NCBI GenBank assembly: GCA_050246735.1
Contig: JBFWVM010000009.1
Span: 1-64,000 of the forward strand
DNA length: 64,000 nt
Direction: 5' to 3'
Source of the DNA: Taklimakanibacter sp050246735
GTDB lineage: Bacteria > Pseudomonadota > Alphaproteobacteria > Rhizobiales > Aestuariivirgaceae
Shown here piece by piece: positions 17,112 through 25,884 of the stretch (positions are counted from its first letter, which is position 1; each line of letters begins with the position of its first letter). The translations under genes were made by a program, and so were the position numbers. The notes below the pieces were generated by a model, which made no database searches, was not told where the DNA came from, and saw only the letters and a program-made list of their open reading frames with translations.

Positions 17112-18230
17112 ATGCTGCTCCTCGTCCTGACCGTCGTGCTCGTCGCGCTCGCCTTCGAATTCATCAACGGCTTTCACGACACGGCGAACTCCATAGCGAC
17201 GGTGGTCGCGACCAAGGTGTTGTCGCCAGGCCAGGCCCTTGTGCTTGCGGCGACGACCAATCTGATCGGGGCTTTCTGGGGGACCGCCGTGGCCAAGACG
17301 ATCGCCTCGGGACTGGTGGATACGGGCGTGGTCGCCGTCACCTTGCAGGTGATCCTGTGCGCGCTTCTCGGCGGGATCATCTGGAACCTCATCACCTGGT
17401 GGCGCGGCCTTCCCTCCTCGTCCTCGCATGCCCTGATCGGGGGGCTGTGCGGGGCGGCGCTCGCCGCCGCCGACAATGACTGGAACGCGTTGATCTGGTC
17501 GCAGACCGTCGGCGACTGGACCATGAACCAGGGCCTGTTGTGGAAAGTCGTGCTGCCCATGGTGACATCGCCGATGGCCGGCTTCCTGCTCGGCGCCGCC
17601 ATGATGCTTCTCTTGTGGGCGATCATCGCCGGCCTGGCCCAGGCAGGGGGCGCGCTGGCCCGCCTGGCTCGTCCATTCCGGGTGAATGCCATCTTCGGCA
17701 AGGCGCAGCTCGCCTCCGCGGCCTATATGGGCCTCGCCCATGGCCGAAACGACGCCCAGAAGACGATGGGCATCATCGCGCTGGCGCTGTTCGGCGCGCA
17801 AGGGTCCGGCGCCCTCGACGGCCTGCCGGCCTGGGCGGAGTTCCTGCGTCCTGACGGCGGCAAGCAGGATATCGACGTCTGGATCATCATTGCCTGCGCC
17901 GTGGTGATGGCCGCCGGCACCGCCACGGGCGGCTGGCGCATCATCAGGACGCTCGGCCACAAGATGGTGCGGCTGCATCCGATCCAGGGCTTTGCGGCCG
18001 AGACGAGCTCCGCGACGATACTGTCGATCGCCGCGCATTACGGCATGCCCGTGTCCACCACCCACAGCATATCGACCGCCATCATGGGCGTCGGCTTTGC
18101 CAAGTCCTCGCGCGCGCTCAAATGGACCGTGATCGAGCGCATCGTTTGGGCGTGGCTTCTGACGTTTCCGGCTGCGGGCGGCCTTGCCTATGGCCTTCTC
18201 TGGCTTCTCCGGGAGGCCGGCTGGGCGTGA
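17112..18230 (+). CDS. pit: Low-affinity inorganic phosphate transporter, PiT family
   Basis: This is a 372-residue membrane protein with about ten membrane segments and the two inverted PiT signature repeats: GFHDTANSIATVVATKVL (from residue 20) and GLAHGRNDAQKTMGIIALAL (around 210), plus STTHS in the C-terminal half (VSTTHSISTAI). It takes up metal-phosphate by proton or sodium symport. The length is typical of the short alphaproteobacterial form. It follows its DUF47 partner and its stop codon directly abuts the stop codon of the convergent amidotransferase gene, leaving no intergenic base. Confidence 0.94.
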   Translation: MLLLVLTVVLVALAFEFINGFHDTANSIATVVATKVLSPGQALVLAATTNLIGAFWGTAVAKTIASGLVDTGVVAVTLQVILCALLGGIIWNLITWWRGLPSSSSHALIGGLCGAALAAADNDWNALIWSQTVGDWTMNQGLLWKVVLPMVTSPMAGFLLGAAMMLLLWAIIAGLAQAGGALARLARPFRVNAIFGKAQLASAAYMGLAHGRNDAQKTMGIIALALFGAQGSGALDGLPAWAEFLRPDGGKQDIDVWIIIACAVVMAAGTATGGWRIIRTLGHKMVRLHPIQGFAAETSSATILSIAAHYGMPVSTTHSISTAIMGVGFAKSSRALKWTVIERIVWAWLLTFPAAGGLAYGLLWLLREAGWA

Positions 18231-18959
18231 TCACTTCGCCGGAGCCGGCGTCATGACGGCCATGAAATTGCGATAGAGCCGGCGCGCATTGGCGACGAAG
18301 CCGGGCATCAGGGGTTCGGCCTCCCGGGCCAGCGCGGCGAGCGCATCGGGGCCGCGCACCTTGGCGAGTGCTGCCTCGTAGGCCGGCACCTTGCCCCAGT
18401 CGGGGATCGTGTTGGGCTCGATCTCGACATGATACTGCATCGAATAGGCATGCCGTCCGATGCGCATCGCCTGGATGGCGCAGACGTCGGAGCGCGCCAG
18501 CACCACCGCATCGTCGGGCGCCTGCGCCACCTGCACGCCGTGCCATTGCAGGGCCTTCATCCGGTGCGGCAGGCCGGCGAGGACCGGATCGGCCCTGCCT
18601 GCTTCGGTGAGCTCGATATCGAGGATGCCGACCTCTGGCGGGCGCTGCGGCCCGCAGGTGCCGTTGAGGGCATCGGCGAGGAGCTGATGCCCGAGGCAGA
18701 CGCCGAGGAACGGCCGCTTCAGCTCGCGCACCCAGCGGCGGATGGCCCGTTTTTCCGCTATGAGCCAGGGATGCTCCTCGACGTCCCACACATCCATGGG
18801 CCCGCCCATGACCCACAGCATGTCGTAGGGCTCGAGCGCCGGGATGGCGGCGCCCTCGTCGAGCTCGACCGTGTCCCAGGCGATGCGGTCCTCGTCGAGG
18901 AAGCTGCGGAAGACGGCAGGATGCTCGCAGGCGAGATGCTGGAAGACGAGAAGCCGCAT
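18231..18959 (-). CDS. Class I glutamine amidotransferase-like protein
   Basis: This is a 242-residue stand-alone GATase1 domain. The nucleophile elbow GVCLGHQLLADALNG has C88, and the rest of the triad is H177/E179 in SMQYHVEIEPN. MGGPMDVWD resembles the glycine-rich oxyanion strand of GMP-synthase-like amidotransferases. The start at 18959 (MRLLVFQH) fits the family; an upstream ATG would add 26 non-homologous residues. Members of this group hydrolyse glutamine or gamma-glutamyl compounds, for example gamma-glutamyl-putrescine-like substrates or ammonia transfer to a partner. No synthase partner is adjacent, so the substrate is open. Confidence 0.85.
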   Translation of the reverse strand: MRLLVFQHLACEHPAVFRSFLDEDRIAWDTVELDEGAAIPALEPYDMLWVMGGPMDVWDVEEHPWLIAEKRAIRRWVRELKRPFLGVCLGHQLLADALNGTCGPQRPPEVGILDIELTEAGRADPVLAGLPHRMKALQWHGVQVAQAPDDAVVLARSDVCAIQAMRIGRHAYSMQYHVEIEPNTIPDWGKVPAYEAALAKVRGPDALAALAREAEPLMPGFVANARRLYRNFMAVMTPAPAK

Positions 18960-19020
18960 GGATCGACCGGAATGTTGTGTCGGGAAGCCTGAGGCTACAC
19001 CGGAATAGCGCGCCTGCCAA

Positions 19021-19815
19021 TTATCTGCACGCCGCAACCCAACGGTCGATCTGCGCGAGATCCGCGAGGTAGTTGCCCCGGCCGTCGATGGCGCCCCAGG
19101 TCTCGAGCCGCCTCTCGAGCCGGTGGCGCTCCAGGAAATCGTTCAGCTCCTGGCGGGGATTGCGGCCCCGTTGCTCGGCCAGAGCGATGTTCGGCCCATG
19201 CCCGACCGGCCGGGTATGGATGACCGGCGTTTCGTCGACGATGGCGATGCCGCGCTCCGGATAGTCCAGGAGCTTGGGAAAAATCCAGCTGATGCCCCAG
19301 GACGACGTGGTTGCGCCGAAATAAGGCGCGCACAGGCGCAGCGCCTTGCGCGAGAAACATGCCGCCATGACCTCCACGAAGGTCGTGTAGCGCAGCTTGA
19401 GATGCGGGCGCTGGAGAGTGATGGCATAGGAAACGTATGAGCCGGCGCCGAGCGCCGGCTGGGCCAGGTCGAGCCGGTATTCGGCCACGATGTTGAAGAA
19501 CCGGTTGAGCGTGGTGAGGCTGGCGGCAAGATCGTCATCGGGAAGCCAGACCCAGTCATAGTTGTCTGTCCGCTCACCGAGCTTCTCGAGACAGGCCACG
19601 GTGCCTTCGGCCTTGGTGCCCTTCTCGAAGGACAGCGTGATGTCCCGGGGACGGTGCCGGAATGGCCGGCCGAGATCGCCGAAATAGCTGATATGCAGGT
19701 CCCAGTTGCGCCCTTCGCCGGGTGCGCCGGCCAGCCATTCGCGATGCAGCGACTGGTCGCCGGCCCTCAATATCACAAGGACGCGTCTTTCGCCCGGTGT
19801 GGTGGGCAGCGTCAT
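19021..19815 (-). CDS. DUF707 family protein, glycosyltransferase-like
   Basis: This is a 264-residue protein matching DUF707: it opens with ERRVLVILRAGDQSLHREWL and NWDLHISYFGDLGRP, and has a DDD motif in WVWLPDDDLAAS (93-95) like the metal-binding DxD of GT-A glycosyltransferases. The WGISWIFPKLL and VIHTRPVGHGP segments are also family-typical. The start at 19815 overlaps the stop of the UDP-glucuronate decarboxylase gene by four bases, so the two are translationally coupled. Activity unproven; the partner suggests use of UDP-xylose or a related sugar. Confidence 0.8.
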   Translation of the reverse strand: MTLPTTPGERRVLVILRAGDQSLHREWLAGAPGEGRNWDLHISYFGDLGRPFRHRPRDITLSFEKGTKAEGTVACLEKLGERTDNYDWVWLPDDDLAASLTTLNRFFNIVAEYRLDLAQPALGAGSYVSYAITLQRPHLKLRYTTFVEVMAACFSRKALRLCAPYFGATTSSWGISWIFPKLLDYPERGIAIVDETPVIHTRPVGHGPNIALAEQRGRNPRQELNDFLERHRLERRLETWGAIDGRGNYLADLAQIDRWVAACR

Positions 19816-20783
19816 GCCGAAACCGCGTCCAGCCCCAGGGGCTGCCTGCGCGCGAGCGCTTCGAAGAATGCGATGGTTCGGGCGAGTCCGGCATGCAAGG
19901 GAACGGTCGGCTGCCACGCCAGGTCCCTTCGCGCCTTGCCGATATCGGGCTGCCGCCGTCGCGGATCGTCCTCGACCGCCGGCAGGAAGACCAGGCCGGA
20001 TTTCGTCTTCGTCAGGCCGACCACGAGTTCGGCGAGCGCCTTGATCGTGCATTCAGCGGGATTGCCGATATTGATCGGGCCGCGGATGGCGCTGGGCGCC
20101 GCCATCATTCGAAGGGTCGCCTCGATCGTATCGTCGATGAAGCAGAACGACCGCGTCTGGCGGCCGTCGCCGAAGATCGTGATATCCTGGCCGGTCAGCG
20201 CCTGCACGATGAAGTTGGAGACGACGCGTCCGTCATGCGGGAGCATGCGCGGCCCGTAAGTATTGAACACGCGTATGATCTTCGCATCCAGCCCATGCTG
20301 GCGGATATGATCGAAGACGAGCGTTTCCGCGCATCTCTTGCCTTCGTCATAGCAGGAGCGCGGACCGATGGGATTGACGTTGCCCCAATAGTCCTCGTGC
20401 TGGGGATTGATCAGAGGGTCGCCATAGACCTCGGATGTCGATGCCAGGAGGAATTTCGCCCCGCGGCGCAGCGCCAGATCGAGCATGTTGAGCGTGCCGA
20501 GCACGCTCGTCCTGGTCGTGTCGATCGGATTGCGCTGATAGGCCTTGGGCGATGCCGGACAGGCGAAGTGGTAGATCTCCTCGACATCGGCTACGAAAGG
20601 CTGCAGGATGTCCCGGTGGATGAAGGTAAAGTCCTTGTCGGCGCGGAGATGGGCGATGTTGCCGGCACTTCCGGTCGACAGATTGTCGGCGCAGACGACG
20701 GAATGGCCTTCGCGCAGCAGCCTGTCGCAGAGATGGGAGCCGAGAAAACCCGCGCCGCCCGTAACCAGAATTCTCTTCTTCAT
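19812..20783 (-). CDS. UDP-glucuronate decarboxylase (UDP-xylose synthase) type NAD-dependent epimerase
   Basis: This is a 323-residue short-chain dehydrogenase of the extended (GalE-like) type. The NAD motif GGAGFLGSHL is at residues 9-18, STSEVYGDP contains the catalytic serine/threonine, and Y145-x3-K149 lies in SCYDEGKRCAE. HFACPASPKAYQ, NPIGPRSCYDEGKR and RVFNTYGPRM are strongly UXS-like, so the likely reaction is UDP-glucuronate to UDP-xylose. The start at 20783 (MKKRILVTGG) is chosen over an upstream ATG that adds 20 residues. It is coupled to the DUF707 gene; together they look like a two-gene sugar-transfer unit. Confidence 0.88.
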   Translation of the reverse strand: MKKRILVTGGAGFLGSHLCDRLLREGHSVVCADNLSTGSAGNIAHLRADKDFTFIHRDILQPFVADVEEIYHFACPASPKAYQRNPIDTTRTSVLGTLNMLDLALRRGAKFLLASTSEVYGDPLINPQHEDYWGNVNPIGPRSCYDEGKRCAETLVFDHIRQHGLDAKIIRVFNTYGPRMLPHDGRVVSNFIVQALTGQDITIFGDGRQTRSFCFIDDTIEATLRMMAAPSAIRGPINIGNPAECTIKALAELVVGLTKTKSGLVFLPAVEDDPRRRQPDIGKARRDLAWQPTVPLHAGLARTIAFFEALARRQPLGLDAVSA

Positions 20784-20862
20784 CCCCGGCTCAATCACTC
20801 GCACCGGCCGCAACTCATAGGGGGGATTGCGGGGTTTACGCAAGGAAAACCGGAGGCGGCTT

Positions 20863-21600
20863 CTATGACCCCGGCCGTGCCGCCGCGCCGGAATGGCCGC
20901 CCGGAAGGGTGACGGGCTTCAGCCGCGCATGGACGACATAGCGCAAGGGGCCATGGAACGTGCCGTCGAGCGGCCAGCACGTGGCGAGGGCCAGATTGTA
21001 GCCCGGCGCACCCGCATCGATGTTGGAATGATCCCAGCGCACGGTCTCGGATCCCGTCATCTCATAGGTGAAGGTGATGCCGTCGTCGCGCGTGACCTTG
21101 ATCTCATCGCCGGGTCTCAGGTCGCCGAGGAAGCGGAAATGCGTGTCTCGATGTGCGGCATAGACCACCGTGCCGCGCTCGCCCGGCTTCGGCGTCCAGG
21201 CGAGATGGCCCGGTCCGAAGGCGAGGGCCTGGCCGCTGCCGCCGGCGAGCACGATCGATGAGGCGTCGAGGCGCGGGACGCTGATGCGCGCCACCGGCCA
21301 GGTGTCGGCCCAGCTCCAGGGCTTGACCGGCGCGCCCGTGGCGATGCTCTGCGCGAAGGCGCGTTCGAGCAGGATTTGCGCCAGCGCCGCCTTCGCCTTG
21401 ATCCACAGGCCCTCACCGATGAGAACGAAGCCCGCCGCGGCGCACAGGAAAGCGAGTGCGATCCACAGGCGCGACCCTTCCGGCCGCTCCTCGACTCGCG
21501 GAGAGGCCGGAAGCAGCATCCGGAACTCCCGGAAACCCTCCCGTGCCCGGCGCGAACGCCGCATCCAGAAGGCCGGGATCGCATCGAGCTCCCTCGTCAT
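20863..21600 (-). CDS. Class GN (Gram-negative) sortase
   Basis: This is a 245-residue transpeptidase anchored by one N-terminal membrane segment (about 45-64). The catalytic triad is H150 (VVYAAHRDTH), C208 (LATCWPLDG) and R220 (GPLRYVVHA), in the order and spacing of sortases. The start at 21600 overlaps the stop of the upstream VIT/VWA gene (ATGA). This pair matches the 'marine proteobacterial sortase' (TIGR03784) and its dedicated target protein (TIGR03788). The enzyme should cut the LPxxA-type signal of the neighbour protein; the acceptor in Gram-negative bacteria is not established. Confidence 0.9.
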   Translation of the reverse strand: MTRELDAIPAFWMRRSRRAREGFREFRMLLPASPRVEERPEGSRLWIALAFLCAAAGFVLIGEGLWIKAKAALAQILLERAFAQSIATGAPVKPWSWADTWPVARISVPRLDASSIVLAGGSGQALAFGPGHLAWTPKPGERGTVVYAAHRDTHFRFLGDLRPGDEIKVTRDDGITFTYEMTGSETVRWDHSNIDAGAPGYNLALATCWPLDGTFHGPLRYVVHARLKPVTLPGGHSGAAARPGS

Positions 21601-23753
21601 GCCGGCCTCGCGCGCCGGCCGAGATACGTGAAGACCAGGGCCAGGAGCGCCAGCGCCGCCCCCAGAAGCATGAGAAGCTCCGCCGGCGTCGCACCTTGTG
21701 GAAGGTCGACGGTCTTGACCATGTCCGGCTGCGAGCTCATGGGCGCGCCGCGTGTCGCGATCAGCGTGAGGTCGAGCCCGGCATCGCGCTGGCGCGCCGG
21801 CGCCGCCTGCTCCGTGCCGAAGACCTTGTCGTAATCCCAGCCGGCGGGGAGATTGAGCGGGATCTCGCTGCGGGTCAGCCTTTCGCCGGGCCGGCGCGCC
21901 GGCGTCCTGTCGACCGCGACCAGGCTCGACACGCGGCTGACCAGGTGGTGCTCGAGCGCGAGAGCGAGGATGCGCCTGTCGGCCTCCTGCGGCGTGATCG
22001 AGCCCATGGTCCGGGCCACTTCGGCATCGGCGATCTTGCGGCGCGCCCACAGCCTGGCGATGCCCGGGCCTTTGTCCGCCCCATCGAGCGGAACGGCCTC
22101 GCTCCACGGGCGTCCCGCCGCCGTGGCCGAGAATGTCAGCGCCCCTTTGCGCTCCGGCATCTTCATCAGGACCATCGCCGGTTCGCCCTGATAGACATCC
22201 GGCAGGATCGCCGGGGTCGTTTCAGCCGTGGCTTCGTCGAGCTCCGCCCTGAGATCGGTTATCGCCGGCTTCTCGAGCTTGGCGAAGAGCTCGCGCATGC
22301 GCTCCTCGACCTGGCCGCCTTCGCCGATCATGGCGAAGGCGCCACGGCCGAGCTCGGCGGCGCGCGTCATCAGGAACGAGTTCGGCGCCGAGCCGATGCC
22401 GACCATGAACACGCGCGATCGGCCGCGCATCGTCGACAGCACCTCGAACATTTCCTGCTCGTTGGCGATGGCGCCGTCGGTGACGAACACGACCTGGCGC
22501 AGCGTGCTCCGCTCGTCGGGCCGCGCGTCGCGCAAGGCGGCGCGCAGCGGCGGGATCATCTCGGTGCCGCCCGAGGCTTCCAGCCGGCCGACAAAGTTTT
22601 TTGCCGCCAGCACGTTGTCGCGCGACGCCATGACCGTATCGGGGAACAGGACGTCCATCGTGTCGTCGAAGCGGATCACGTTGAAGCGGTCCATGGGGTC
22701 GAGGCGGTCGAGTGCATAGATAAGGCTCGCTTTCGCCTGCGACATCGACGGGCCGCCCATCGATCCCGAATTGTCGATGACGAAGACGACGTCGCGCGGC
22801 AGCCGCGTCTCGGCCGCGGCCGGCATTGGCGGTGTCACATAGGCGAGAACATAGTCGCTGCCATTGACGGTCTCGCTGAAGATGCCGATCTGCGGCTCGG
22901 CGCCGGGAACGGGCCTCCAGGTGAGCTCGAAGTCGCGGTCGGCGAATTCGGGGCCGCTCAGCGTGATCCGCCTGGCGCCGTTCGCCAGCGCCTCGGCCAT
23001 GACGTCGTGGAAGGAGCTTTGAACCTCGCCGAGCGCGAAGCCGGGATCGAGATGGACGGTGAGCGTGAGGGGATCGACCGGCGCCGACTTGCGCGGATCG
23101 AGCACAGGAGGGGTGATCCGGTCGCGGTCGGGCACGCTGTCCTTGACGGTGTAGAACCCGGCGTTCTCGGCGGTGACGACTTCGGGGTCGGGCGCGTAGC
23201 GGGGCGCGACGACGGTCGGCATCCTGAGCGAGAACAGGCCGCCCGACTGACGGATCGTCTCCTGATATTCGATCTGGATGACGATGGTCTCGCGGGGGCC
23301 GATATTCGCTATCTGGTTGGTGAAGATATTGGCGCGCTCCTGATCGAGGAGGGCGGTTTTCCGGCCCTCTGCCTTCGCCTCCTCATAGATCTGCCTGGCC
23401 TCCCGGCGCTCTTTGATATCGCCGACGATGATGCGCTCGCCGATCACCATCTTGAGGGTGTCGACGGCGGCATTCTCGGGCAGGGGAAAGACATAGGTGC
23501 CCTCGATCCAGCCATCGGTCGGGTTTCTGAACTGCTGGGTCAGGCGGGTGCGGGCCAACGGCCCGGTCACGGTGATGTCGAAGTCGGTGGCGACCCGCGG
23601 CGCTTCGACATATTTGCCCGGCTCGTTGCTTGCGAGCAGCAGGGCGCCGGTGCCCATTTGCGAAGGGCTGACGAGGCCGGCTGAAGCGCTGAGCGTCATG
23701 GCGACGAGGCCCAGCAGGGTGAGCAATATTCGGTGCATCGTTTTCCGCTCCAT
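21597..23753 (-). CDS. VIT/von Willebrand A domain sortase target protein
   Basis: This is a 718-residue exported protein with a signal peptide ending near SASA (residue 25). A VIT domain (about 45-175) is followed by a VWA domain (about 320-490) with a complete MIDAS start DNSGS (327-331). The C-terminus is a sorting signal: LPQGA (684-688) then TPAEL, a hydrophobic helix (about 695-712) and an RRARPA tail. This is the exact arrangement of the TIGR03788 family. The start at 23753 has GGGAG six bases upstream. The overlapping sortase gene encodes its presumed processing enzyme. Probable role: surface adhesion or metal-dependent protein binding, by analogy with inter-alpha-trypsin inhibitor heavy chains. 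Confidence 0.9.
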   Translation of the reverse strand: MERKTMHRILLTLLGLVAMTLSASAGLVSPSQMGTGALLLASNEPGKYVEAPRVATDFDITVTGPLARTRLTQQFRNPTDGWIEGTYVFPLPENAAVDTLKMVIGERIIVGDIKERREARQIYEEAKAEGRKTALLDQERANIFTNQIANIGPRETIVIQIEYQETIRQSGGLFSLRMPTVVAPRYAPDPEVVTAENAGFYTVKDSVPDRDRITPPVLDPRKSAPVDPLTLTVHLDPGFALGEVQSSFHDVMAEALANGARRITLSGPEFADRDFELTWRPVPGAEPQIGIFSETVNGSDYVLAYVTPPMPAAAETRLPRDVVFVIDNSGSMGGPSMSQAKASLIYALDRLDPMDRFNVIRFDDTMDVLFPDTVMASRDNVLAAKNFVGRLEASGGTEMIPPLRAALRDARPDERSTLRQVVFVTDGAIANEQEMFEVLSTMRGRSRVFMVGIGSAPNSFLMTRAAELGRGAFAMIGEGGQVEERMRELFAKLEKPAITDLRAELDEATAETTPAILPDVYQGEPAMVLMKMPERKGALTFSATAAGRPWSEAVPLDGADKGPGIARLWARRKIADAEVARTMGSITPQEADRRILALALEHHLVSRVSSLVAVDRTPARRPGERLTRSEIPLNLPAGWDYDKVFGTEQAAPARQRDAGLDLTLIATRGAPMSSQPDMVKTVDLPQGATPAELLMLLGAALALLALVFTYLGRRARPA

Positions 23754-23898
23754 GACGGTCTCCCGCGATCGGGAGCCGTGGGCTCACCATGTGAGACCGC
23801 CGCCCATCGCGCCGCGAGCGGGCAAATCGCCATTCTTTGGCCGTCCATTGCCGCTACGTGGCGGGAGTTGCCTTGTTTTAGGCAGGGCGATGTGGAAA

Positions 23899-23915
23899 TG
23901 TACGGTTCTGTACGG
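23899..23915. promoter_or_regulatory. Tandem TGTACGG direct repeat
   Basis: TGTACGG occurs at 23899-23905 and again at 23909-23915, exactly 10 bases (one helical turn) apart, in the 197-base divergent gap between the VIT/VWA gene and the HTH gene. It lies 36-52 bases before the HTH start. This is a good operator candidate for the adjacent regulator. The rest of the gap shows no gene. Confidence 0.4.
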
Positions 23916-23950
23916 CTCTTTCTCCCCCCGCTCATGCCGGTGCCCTTCCG

Positions 23951-24712
23951 ATGACCGATCAGACCCTTTCGGCCGAAGAGAACGACGCCGTGGCGGACGT
24001 CGTGCGCGAGGCGCTGGCCCGCCGCCGCATCACCCGCCAGTATCTCGCCGATCAGGCCAGGATCAGTCTCTCGACCCTCGAGAAGGCGCTCTCCGGCCAG
24101 CGGCCCTTCACCTTGGCCAGCATCGTCAGGCTCGAAGCGGCGCTGGGCCTGACCTTGCGCCGCGCCACCCCGGCCAAGCTCGCCGCCGCGGCGCGGCTTG
24201 CCGGCATCGCGCCGGAAGAGCTCGGCTCCTATGCGCGGCGCGCAGTGTCCTGGATCGAGGGTGACTATGTGACGGTCAGGCCCTCTTTCTCCAATCCCGA
24301 CTCGGTCTATGCCTATCGCACCGCCATCGCCTGGCAGGAGGAGAAATCGCACCTCGTCTTCCACGAGAGCGAGCGCGTCGATGCCGCCTTCACCCAGGAC
24401 GGCAATGTCTCGATCCCGCACCAGTCGGGCTATATCTATCTCATCACCAACAAGCTCGGACAGTACCGGTTCATCATCGTCTCGCGCCCGACGATCGCCG
24501 GCGAGATGTTCGGCATATTGACGACGCTGCAGTCCGGCCGCGGCATGAACCTGATGCCGGTCTCGACACCCATCATCTATGTCCCGGTCGGGACCATCGG
24601 CAATTGCCCGGCCTTCGGGCGAATAGAGCAGGGCCATCCGGCCTATGGCCGCTACAAGGGCTTCGTGACTCGCGCTCTGGAGGAGCCTTTCGCGCTCCTC
24701 GTCGCGAAATAG
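23951..24712 (+). CDS. HTH (XRE-like) regulator with uncharacterised C-terminal domain
   Basis: This is a 253-residue protein. An XRE-type helix-turn-helix lies at about residues 20-75 (RRITRQYLADQARISLSTLEKALSG is the recognition region). The C-terminal two-thirds (about 95-253) is a beta-rich domain with alternating aromatic residues (SYARRAVSWIEGDYVTVRPSF, YRTAIAWQEE, GYIYLITNKLGQYRFIIV), possibly a ligand-binding fold; I do not recognise it. A similar XRE-plus-sensor layout is not seen in the other regulator of the window (56034). It is divergent from the sortase/VIT-VWA operon across 197 bases, which makes that operon a candidate target. Confidence 0.75.
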   Translation: MTDQTLSAEENDAVADVVREALARRRITRQYLADQARISLSTLEKALSGQRPFTLASIVRLEAALGLTLRRATPAKLAAAARLAGIAPEELGSYARRAVSWIEGDYVTVRPSFSNPDSVYAYRTAIAWQEEKSHLVFHESERVDAAFTQDGNVSIPHQSGYIYLITNKLGQYRFIIVSRPTIAGEMFGILTTLQSGRGMNLMPVSTPIIYVPVGTIGNCPAFGRIEQGHPAYGRYKGFVTRALEEPFALLVAK

Positions 24713-24730
24713 GCCGGTGCGTCGCGGCGA

Positions 24731-25180
24731 TCACGGCAGCGAGGCGAATTTCGCTTTGTACTGCTCGCGCAACTGCGCTTCGGTGTGGCCGAGATCGTAG
24801 GCCGGCGAGAGAATGAGCGATGCCGTCTCGATATCGACGCGCACCACGGCTTTCATGATGTCGGTATAGCCTTGCCAGCCGGCAAGCGCCGCGAAGAGGG
24901 GCGCGAATTCGGGGGCGCTCCTGGCGAACATGTGGGCGCGGCCGCGCACTCTCACCGCCTTGCGGGCGAGGACGTCGAGGAAATTGATCTCGACGGTCGG
25001 GCGTTCGGCGATATTGCCCATGGTTCGGGGCGAGCGGATATGGCCGAAGACGAGCTGCCGCTCATTGAGCGCGACGAATGTGCCCTTGGGCGAGAGATTG
25101 GGCGTCCCGTCCTTGTTGACGCTGGCGACGAAGCCCAGGGGATAGGCGGCGATGATGGACTTCATGTCCTGGGTGAGCAT
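24731..25180 (-). CDS. Pyridoxamine 5'-phosphate oxidase-like FMN split-barrel protein
   Basis: This is a 149-residue FMN-binding split barrel. FVASVNKDGTPNLSPKGTFVALNERQLVFGH is the classical N-terminal sheet, followed by MGNIAERPTVEINFLDVLARKAVRVRGRAH. Many members of this group are not true PNP oxidases but reduce other substrates using F420 or FMN. It lies 9 bases downstream of a second split-barrel gene on the same strand, so the two form an operon divergent from a MocR regulator. Exact substrate unknown. Confidence 0.85.
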   Translation of the reverse strand: MLTQDMKSIIAAYPLGFVASVNKDGTPNLSPKGTFVALNERQLVFGHIRSPRTMGNIAERPTVEINFLDVLARKAVRVRGRAHMFARSAPEFAPLFAALAGWQGYTDIMKAVVRVDIETASLILSPAYDLGHTEAQLREQYKAKFASLP

Positions 25181-25189
25181 GGGCCGGTC

Positions 25190-25846
25190 CTATCCGATTT
25201 TCAGATCCGTCACATGGGCGGGCGGCTCGAGGCCCGCGAGATTGCGCGGATCGGCGAGCGGCTCGCCGAGCCGGATCGTGAGCGGCAGGACACCGGCCCA
25301 GATCGGCAGCCCGTAGTCCTCCTCCTCGTCGGAAGGCGGACCGGTGCGGACCTTCGCCGACGCCTCCCCGAGCGGCAGCGACATGACGGTCGTCGCCTTG
25401 AACTCCTTGGCGTTCATCGGCCTCAGAATGTCCCAGCGCCCCGGAAACAAGGTGTCGACGAAGGTCTTGAGCCGCGCTTCCTTCTCGTCCTTGTCGGTGA
25501 TCTTGCGCGCCGTGCCGAGCACCATCACCGAGCGGTAGTTGGCGGAGTGATGGAAGGCCGAGCGCGCCATGACAAAGCCGTCGATGAGCGTGACGGTGAG
25601 GCAGGCCTCCGCTTCCTCGACCGCTTCCAGCATGCGGCTCGCGGACGATCCGTGCCAGTAGACATGGGCTCCCTCGCGCCATTGCAGTGTGGGCGTCACA
25701 TAGGGGCTGCCCTTGAAGACATAGCCGACATTGCACACCGGCATGGCGTCGAGGATCGGGTGGATCGTTCCTGCGTCGTAATGACCGCGCTCATGCTCTC
25801 TTTTGACCCTGACGCGCTCCGATGGCGCGAGCCCCCGGTTGGACAT
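25190..25846 (-). CDS. Pyridoxamine 5'-phosphate oxidase family protein (NimA-like)
   Basis: This is a 218-residue split-barrel flavoprotein of the COG3467 / nitroimidazole-resistance-like group. RVRVKREHERGHYDAGTI then ILDAMPVCNVGYV is the usual N-terminus, followed by YVTPTLQWREGAHVYWHGS and the central segment ACLTVTLIDGFVMARSAFHHSANYRSVMVLG. The C-terminal extension (about 165-218) is typical of the longer subgroup. The start lies 48 bases from the divergent MocR gene; such pairs are a recurring arrangement and suggest MocR controls this gene. Confidence 0.87.
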   Translation of the reverse strand: MSNRGLAPSERVRVKREHERGHYDAGTIHPILDAMPVCNVGYVFKGSPYVTPTLQWREGAHVYWHGSSASRMLEAVEEAEACLTVTLIDGFVMARSAFHHSANYRSVMVLGTARKITDKDEKEARLKTFVDTLFPGRWDILRPMNAKEFKATTVMSLPLGEASAKVRTGPPSDEEEDYGLPIWAGVLPLTIRLGEPLADPRNLAGLEPPAHVTDLKIG

Positions 25847-25884
25847 GGCGATCTCCTCTGTTCAGCGCCCGATGCTTGTGGCAG

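Noticed and set aside
21456..23684. Open frame of 742 codons on the plus strand opposite the sortase and VIT/VWA genes
   Set aside because: An antisense shadow caused by high GC; the minus strand carries full VIT, VWA and sortase motifs.
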